Shown: piece by piece, positions 39,057 to 44,020 of the stretch
Layout of the letters: every line of letters starts with the position of its first letter
Numbering within the stretch: the first letter of the stretch is position 1
Assembly (NCBI GenBank): GCA_028291765.1
Contig: JAQGNR010000073.1
Location: 1-44,020 of the forward strand
Length of the DNA stretch: 44,020 nt
Direction of reading: 5' to 3'
Origin: Herbaspirillum sp.
GTDB lineage: Bacteria; Pseudomonadota; Gammaproteobacteria; Burkholderiales; Burkholderiaceae_D
The notes under the pieces: generated by a model
What the model was told of the DNA's origin: nothing
Database searches by the model: none
Seen by the model: only the letters and a program-made list of their open reading frames with translations
Program-made: the position numbers and the translations under genes

Positions 39057-40264
39057 ACGACCGCGCCAAGTTGAAAAATCGGTAGGTACATGGCGATCAC
39101 CAAGGTACCGATCAGCCCGCCCAAAATCACCATGATTAACGGTTCGATCACTGAAGAGAGGGTATTGACGGTCTGATTGACTTGCGCTTCGTAAAAATCG
39201 GCGGCTTTGCCCAGCATTCGGTCCAATGTCCCGGATTCCTCGCCGATTGCAGCCATTTGCGCTACCAGATTCGGGAAGCGTCCGGTGCCGGCGATGGCTT
39301 GCGTCAGGCTGCGGCCATTGCTGAGGTCGCGCTGAATTTGCCGGCTGGCCTCCAGGTAAAGCGCATTACCGCTGGTTTTGCCGACAATTTCCATTGATGA
39401 CATCAATGGCACGCCGGCCGCAAACATGGTTGCCAGGGTGCGTGACCAGCGCGCAATACAGGCATGCCCGATCAGGGGGCCGAAAACCGGCAGTTTGAGT
39501 AAGAGTCTATCGACCATGCGCTGTATGGTAATAGAACGTTTCCAGTAATGAAAGCAAAGAGTGAGGCCCGCTGCGCAGACGGCGCCGGCGCTCAGCCAGT
39601 AACTTGCAAGCCAGTCCGACAGTGCGATCACCATGCGCGTGCTCAATGGCAATTCAGCGCCGAAACTGGCAAATACTTCACGAAACGCCGGGACGACCCA
39701 GATCATGATGACGGCGGTGACCAGCAATGCAACGGTGACGATAGCGATCGGATAAATCAGCGCGGCGCGCACGCGATTGCTGAGCGCAATATGGCGCTCT
39801 TTGTAATCGGCCAGTCTGGTCAATAATTGATCGAGCATGCCGGCTTGCTCGCCGGCGGCGACCAGGTTGCAAAACAGCACATCGAAATAGCGGGGGAATC
39901 TGGCCAGCGCTTCGGAAAAACTGCTGCCGGTTGCAATATCGGTCTGAATCGCGCGCAGCAGCCGGACCACCGCCGGATTGGCATGGCTTTCCGCGAGAAT
40001 TCCCAATGTTTGCAATAAGGGCACGCCGGCATTGAGCATGGTTGCCAATTGACGTGTCAGGATAGTGATTTCTTTGGCGGTGATGCGCGGTTGCAGGCCG
40101 AACGAGGGACGCATCGGCGTCACGTGATCGATCTGGATGCCCCGCCGCCGCAGGGTTGCGCTGACCATCGCCGCGCCGCTGCTGCGTATTTCGCCGTGTA
40201 CGGTCTTGCCGCCGGCATCGGTGCCTTGCCATGTGTAATTACGCGTGGGGGCTGAATTGGACAT
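39053..40264 (-). CDS. pilC: Type IV pilus inner-membrane platform protein PilC
   Basis: The 403-residue protein has the two T2SS-F domains (about 70-190 and 270-395) with three main membrane segments. Conserved parts are ITILTRQLATMLNAGVPLLQTL and the mirror segment WSRTLATMFAAGVPLMSS, plus AAIGEESGTLDRMLGKAADFYE. PilC connects PilB to the pilus base. It sits between pilB and pilD, 30 bp after pilB. Confidence 0.96.
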   Translation of the reverse strand: MSNSAPTRNYTWQGTDAGGKTVHGEIRSSGAAMVSATLRRRGIQIDHVTPMRPSFGLQPRITAKEITILTRQLATMLNAGVPLLQTLGILAESHANPAVVRLLRAIQTDIATGSSFSEALARFPRYFDVLFCNLVAAGEQAGMLDQLLTRLADYKERHIALSNRVRAALIYPIAIVTVALLVTAVIMIWVVPAFREVFASFGAELPLSTRMVIALSDWLASYWLSAGAVCAAGLTLCFHYWKRSITIQRMVDRLLLKLPVFGPLIGHACIARWSRTLATMFAAGVPLMSSMEIVGKTSGNALYLEASRQIQRDLSNGRSLTQAIAGTGRFPNLVAQMAAIGEESGTLDRMLGKAADFYEAQVNQTVNTLSSVIEPLIMVILGGLIGTLVIAMYLPIFQLGAVV

Positions 40265-40294
40265 GATGATGGATTAAAGCTTATGGATTACAGG

Positions 40295-42055
40295 TTAAGG
40301 ATTGGTGCAGGCCAGCACTTCGTCGAGGCTGGTGATGCCGTCCATGACTTTGCGCAAGCCGGCGCTACGCAGGCTATGCATCCCTTGCCGGCGTGCTTCG
40401 AGTTCGATTTCCTGGGTGCTGCGCTGTGACAGGATCAGATTTTCGATGACCGCGGTGATCGGCAGCATTTGATAGATCGCGATGCGGCCGCGGTAGCCGC
40501 TGCCGTTGCAGTGTTCGCAGCCGTTGGCCTGAAACGGCTGAAAGCCCGATGCCAGCGATTTTTCGGTAAAACCGGTCTGGCGCAGTGCATCGGCGCTCAG
40601 TTGCGCGGCTTTTTTGCATGCGCAAAGCCGCCGCACCAGGCGTTGCGCGACGATCAGCACCACTGAAGCGGCAATATTGAACGCCGGTATGCCCATGTTG
40701 ATCAGCCGCGTCAAGGTGGAGGCGGCATCGTTGGTGTGTAGCGTGGAAAAGACCAGATGGCCGGTTTGCGCGGCTTTCAGGGCAATGTCGGCCGTTTCCA
40801 GATCGCGGATTTCACCGACCATGATGATGTCCGGATCCTGCCGCAGGAAAGCCCGTAGGGCGACCGGAAAGGTGACGCCGGCCCGTTCGTTGATGCTGAC
40901 CTGATTGATGCCGGGCAAATGAATCTCGGCCGGATCTTCGGCGCTGGAGATATTGACGTCGGGCTGGTTCAGTAAATTCAGGCAGGCATACAGCGACCGG
41001 GTTTTGCCCGAACCGGTTGGCCCAGTGACCAGAATCATGCCGTGCGGGCGATGGATCGCGTCCGTCAGCAGCGCGCGCTGCTCCGGTTCCAGCCCTAGCG
41101 TATCGATGCCGAGTTCAGTGCGTCCGGATTCCAGCAGGCGGATGACGATCTTTTCGCCGAATAAGGTCGGCAAGGTCGAGACGCGGCAATCGATGGCGCG
41201 TCTGGCGCCATCGTGCAGACGCATACGGCCATCTTGCGGCACGCGTTTTTCGGCGATATCCAGGTTTGAAATCACTTTGATGCGGGAGGCCAGTTGCTCT
41301 CTGATGGCCAACGGCGGTTGCGCAATTTCATGCAACACGCCATCGACGCGAAAGCGGATGCGGCAAAATTTTTCAAACGATTCGAAATGCAGATCGGAAG
41401 CGCGTTGCGCAACGGCGTCGTCCAGTATTTTTTGCACAAAGCGCACTACCGGCGCATCGTCGACCGGATTGGCCGCCGCTGTCGATGCTGCGTTGGCCGG
41501 CCCGTCTTCAAAGACATGCAGATCCTCGGGGCGCGATAATTGGCCGATCAACGTCAGTAGCGCGTAATGATCGACTACGACCGGTGCGATCGTGAGCTGG
41601 GTCTGGAATTTGATCTGATCCAGTGCTTGCAGATTGCTGGGGTCCGAGATGGCGACGGTGAGGCGTTTGCCGTTAATTGCCAGCGGCGCCAGCGTATGGC
41701 TTTGCATCAGACGCGCATCGATCAAATCGACCGGGCATTGGCTGAGATCGTATTGCGCCAGATCTTCTCGGACATAACCGAACGTATCGGCGCAAAAGCA
41801 GGCTAAAGCGGCGCTGGTGATGCAGCCGGTTTGCAATACCTGATCGATCGCGGGGTAGTGAGGCGTCTGACGATCGATGGCGGATTCTTGCGCTGGTGAC
41901 AATATTCCGGCCCGCACCAGCGCGCGCGTCAGCACCGATGGTGCGGTAGCGGATGCTGAATTTTTGGGTGAAATAGATATGCCTGAGGATAGATCGGGAT
42001 CGGATCGATCCGATTGGGCTTTTGACGCTTTGCCCGGTGCGACTGGAGGAAGCAT
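40295..42055 (-). CDS. pilB: Type IV pilus assembly ATPase PilB
   Basis: The 586-residue hexameric ATPase powers pilus extension. It has an MshEN-like N-terminal domain (from about 41), Walker A GPTGSGKT (345-352), the Asp box [10 protein letters not shown] (409-418), the His box [13 protein letters not shown] and a zinc site with CAC (478-480) and CEHC (513-516). The first 40 residues are Ser/Asp/Pro-rich and variable. ATG 42055 is used as start. It begins the pilB-pilC-pilD run; no major pilin gene is in the window. Confidence 0.94.
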   Translation of the reverse strand: MLPPVAPGKASKAQSDRSDPDLSSGISISPKNSASATAPSVLTRALVRAGILSPAQESAIDRQTPHYPAIDQVLQTGCITSAALACFCADTFGYVREDLAQYDLSQCPVDLIDARLMQSHTLAPLAINGKRLTVAISDPSNLQALDQIKFQTQLTIAPVVVDHYALLTLIGQLSRPEDLHVFEDGPANAASTAAANPVDDAPVVRFVQKILDDAVAQRASDLHFESFEKFCRIRFRVDGVLHEIAQPPLAIREQLASRIKVISNLDIAEKRVPQDGRMRLHDGARRAIDCRVSTLPTLFGEKIVIRLLESGRTELGIDTLGLEPEQRALLTDAIHRPHGMILVTGPTGSGKTRSLYACLNLLNQPDVNISSAEDPAEIHLPGINQVSINERAGVTFPVALRAFLRQDPDIIMVGEIRDLETADIALKAAQTGHLVFSTLHTNDAASTLTRLINMGIPAFNIAASVVLIVAQRLVRRLCACKKAAQLSADALRQTGFTEKSLASGFQPFQANGCEHCNGSGYRGRIAIYQMLPITAVIENLILSQRSTQEIELEARRQGMHSLRSAGLRKVMDGITSLDEVLACTNP

Positions 42056-42143
42056 TGTTTAAGCGGCCGCAGATGGCTGGCCAAAGAAATCATTGCGACC
42101 GATGATGCCCAGCGGGGAGCGCGGTGTAAAGTGGCTCGCAGCT

Positions 42144-42169
42144 TCTGTCAGTAAAATCTGTCAGTAAAA
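42144..42169. repeat. 13-bp tandem repeat between ispB and pilB
   Basis: TCTGTCAGTAAAA occurs twice in tandem (42144-42156 and 42157-42169), followed by a degenerate third part (TTTTCAATAAAA). It lies in the leader region of pilB, between pilB and the end of ispB. Confidence 0.75.
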
Positions 42170-42202
42170 TTTTTCAATAAAATTTTGTCGGAAAAAACGG
42201 GC

Positions 42203-43192
42203 TCAGTGATTCCGTTCGACAGCAAAAGCAGCCAGCTCAAGCATGGCTGTTTTGTAGCGGCTCTCCGGCAGCTTATCGAGTGATTTCGCTGCGCGCTGCG
42301 CCGCAATTTCGGCGTGATGGCGGGTGTAGTCGAGGGCGCCTGAGCTGGTAATGGCCGTCAGAATTTCGTCGAAATGTTGCTCATCGCCGTTTTCAATGCA
42401 GCTGCGCACCAGTTCGCGTTGTTGCGCGTTGCCGTGCTCCATCAGATAAATCAGCGGCAGAGTTGGTTTGCCTTCGCGCAGGTCGTCCCCGACGTTTTTG
42501 CCGATTTCCTCGGCGTGGCCGGAATAATCCAGTACATCGTCGATCAGTTGAAATGCCGTGCCCAGCGAGCCGCCATACTCGCCCGCGGCTGTGATATCGG
42601 CATCGGACGCACCGCTGATGAGCGCGCCGACTTCCGCCGCCGCTTCGAACAGGCGAGCGGTCTTGGAGCGGATGACCTGCAGATAAGCAGCTTCGTTGAC
42701 TTGCGGGTTATGCATATTGAGCAACTGCAGCACTTCGCCTTCGGCGATGACATTGGTGGCATCGGCCAGGATTTGCATGACCCGGCTGTTGCCGACCGAT
42801 ACCATCATTTGAAAGGCGCGCGAATACAGAAAATCGCCGACCAGCACCGAAGCGGCATTGCCGAACAGGGCGTTGGCGGTTTGTTTGCCGCGCCGCAGCG
42901 ATGATTCGTCCACTACGTCGTCATGCAGCAAGGTCGCGGTATGAATGAATTCGATGACAGCGGCCAGTTCGTGATGCGCCTGGCCGGTATAGCCGTGCGC
43001 GTTGGCAACCATCAGCACCAATGCCGGCCGGATGCGTTTGCCGCCCGCGCCGATGATGTATTCGGCTACCTGGTTGACCAGCGGGACTTCTGAATGCAGG
43101 CGGGCGCGAATGACATTGTTGACCACCTGCAAATCGGCGGCGATGAATTCGGTCACGGAACTTCTAGAGGCGGTATGTAGGGCGGCGGACAA
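42203..43192 (-). CDS. ispB: Polyprenyl (octaprenyl) diphosphate synthase
   Basis: The 329-residue trans-prenyltransferase makes the side chain of ubiquinone. The first aspartate-rich motif is DDVVD (91-95) in LLHDDVVDESSLRRGK, and the second is LIDDVLDYSG; GGKRIRPALVLM precedes them. The start is uncertain: TTG 43192 has an AGG-like site in front, while GTG 43156 would give MTEFIAADLQ, closer to relatives. It runs opposite to rplU, as commonly found in betaproteobacteria. Chain length is by family, not proven. Confidence 0.93.
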   Translation of the reverse strand: MSAALHTASRSSVTEFIAADLQVVNNVIRARLHSEVPLVNQVAEYIIGAGGKRIRPALVLMVANAHGYTGQAHHELAAVIEFIHTATLLHDDVVDESSLRRGKQTANALFGNAASVLVGDFLYSRAFQMMVSVGNSRVMQILADATNVIAEGEVLQLLNMHNPQVNEAAYLQVIRSKTARLFEAAAEVGALISGASDADITAAGEYGGSLGTAFQLIDDVLDYSGHAEEIGKNVGDDLREGKPTLPLIYLMEHGNAQQRELVRSCIENGDEQHFDEILTAITSSGALDYTRHHAEIAAQRAAKSLDKLPESRYKTAMLELAAFAVERNH

Positions 43193-43224
43193 AGCGAAAC
43201 CTGTTTAAAATCTAGCGTGCAGCG

Positions 43225-43230
43225 ATTATA
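43225..43230 (-). promoter_or_regulatory. Possible -10 box of ispB
   Basis: TATAAT on the minus strand lies about 33 bp before the TTG start. No clear -35 is visible at the right distance. Confidence 0.4.
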
Positions 43231-43283
43231 CGATAGCCGCGCGTTCTGATAGGAGACATGGAAGGCATTTAAATAGGCCTACG

Positions 43284-43313
43284 GATAAGAATAAGAATAA
43301 GAATAAGGATAAG
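43284..43313 (+). repeat. Hexanucleotide microsatellite (five RATAAG units)
   Basis: Five tandem units of [A/G]ATAAG run from 43284 to 43313, three of them identical (AATAAG). They lie in the 335-bp divergent region between ispB and rplU, where no gene is seen. Confidence 0.85.
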
Positions 43314-43413
43314 AGCGCAAAGCGGCGGCAAAGCCGTCGGATGCGCGCAATATTACTATTTTGAAACAAATTTAGCGAAAGTGTGGGGCAATGTCCACCA
43401 CTGTCAACTGTTT

Positions 43414-43442
43414 TTGACGGCGAAGCTAAGCCTATGTATAAT
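43414..43442 (+). promoter_or_regulatory. Strong sigma-70 promoter of rplU-rpmA
   Basis: TTGACG (43414-43419) and TATAAT (43437-43442) are separated by exactly 17 bp. The promoter lies about 85 bp upstream of rplU and is the best match to consensus in the window, as expected for ribosomal protein genes. Confidence 0.8.
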
Positions 43443-43528
43443 CACAGGTTTTCCCGATTCCGCGCGGCTTTTTCAGCTGCGCTGCAATGAGAGAAAAATC
43501 CCTTTCAAATTATTCGATGAGGTTTCAC

Positions 43529-43840
43529 ATGTACGCGGTCATAAAAACCGGTGGCAAACAATATAAAGTTGTCGCTGGCGAAAAACTTAAAATAGAACAG
43601 ATACCTGCAGACATTGGCTCCGAAATCACTTTAGATCAAGTACTCGCTTTGGGTGCAGGTGAAACCGTTACATTCGGTGAACCGCTGGTCGCAGGTGCTA
43701 CGGTGCTGGCTACGGTATTGGCGCAAGGTCGCCACGATAAGGTCAAGATCTTCAAAATGCGTCGTCGCAAGCATTATCAGAAGCATCAAGGCCATCGCCA
43801 AAATTACACCGAAGTGCAGATCGTTTCGATCAACGCTTAA
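43529..43840 (+). CDS. rplU: 50S ribosomal protein L21
   Basis: The 103-residue protein starts [23 protein letters not shown] and ends with the RNA-binding [23 protein letters not shown] segment, the L21 signature. ATG 43529 with GAGG at 43518-43522 gives the usual length; the frame is open to 43487. It binds 23S rRNA in the large subunit and is co-transcribed with rpmA. Confidence 0.98.
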   Translation: MYAVIKTGGKQYKVVAGEKLKIEQIPADIGSEITLDQVLALGAGETVTFGEPLVAGATVLATVLAQGRHDKVKIFKMRRRKHYQKHQGHRQNYTEVQIVSINA

Positions 43841-43888
43841 TTTTCAACGCTTAACTCAAAATACTGAGCAGATAGCAAGGAGTCTCAA

Positions 43889-44020
43889 ATGGCACACAAA
43901 AAAGGCGGCGGCACTACGCGCAACGGCCGTGTTTCTGAGTGGAAACGACTCGGCGTCAAGGTCTATGGTGGTCAATCCTTCTATGCAGGCAGCATCATCA
44001 TTCGTCAACGCGGCACGAAA
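43889..44020 (+). CDS. rpmA: 50S ribosomal protein L27, N-terminal part (cut by window end)
   Basis: The first 44 codons read [14 protein letters not shown] and then [10 protein letters not shown] and IIIRQRGTK, the L27 N-terminus that reaches the peptidyl-transferase centre. AAGGAG at 43878-43883 is the ribosome site. Residues V15, W18 and S30-F-Y differ from the usual Asp, Ala/Ser and polar residues of the RDSESK and following region. The rest lies outside the window. Confidence 0.96.
   Translation, partial: MAHKKGGGTTRNGRVSEWKRLGVKVYGGQSFYAGSIIIRQRGTK

Overview
The window is chromosomal DNA of a betaproteobacterium, most likely of the family Oxalobacteraceae (Burkholderiales; a Collimonas/Herminiimonas/Janthinobacterium-like organism). 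The evidence is the moderately GC-rich coding sequence and the gene order: a complete mraZ-to-ftsZ division and cell wall cluster, then a peroxiredoxin, lpxC, a DciA-type gene, an M23 peptidase, secA, argJ, a DUF815-type ATPase, mutT, and on the other strand yacG, zapD, coaE, pilD, pilC, pilB and ispB, ending at rplU-rpmA. The genus is an inference; no 16S sequence is present.

Layout. Bases 1-288 are the 3' part of the RNase P RNA. A 49-bp-arm inverted repeat separates it from a 3-hydroxyisobutyryl-CoA hydrolase-like gene (502-1665). From about 1700 to 7400 is an accessory segment: a decayed response-regulator remnant, a sulfotransferase that seems to start at an AUU codon, a 1188-residue glycine-rich autotransporter, and on the opposite strand an alpha/beta-hydrolase lipoprotein whose signal peptide is cut off from its only good ATG by a seven-G run.

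Bases 7759-25434 form the dcw cluster (mraZ, rsmH, ftsL, ftsI, murE, murF, mraY, murD, ftsW, murG, murC, ddlB, ftsQ, ftsA, ftsZ), all on the plus strand and mostly with start/stop overlaps. It makes the UDP-MurNAc-pentapeptide and lipid II and assembles the divisome. Four GTG-type boxes spaced exactly 10 bp apart lie ahead of mraZ and fit autoregulation by MraZ. After the ftsZ terminator comes an inserted gene (25620-27044), more AT-rich than its surroundings, whose product has several serpin-family landmarks but no canonical reactive-centre hinge. It is the most unusual protein in the window.

Bases 27204-36169 carry housekeeping genes on the plus strand (dciA alone is reversed). A REP-like element with 51-bp perfect arms lies between the convergent mutT and yacG. 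Bases 36446-43192 are a minus-strand run for DNA gyrase inhibition, Z-ring bundling, CoA synthesis, type IV pilus assembly and quinone side-chain synthesis. A consensus-like sigma-70 promoter at 43414-43442 drives rplU-rpmA; rpmA is cut by the window end.
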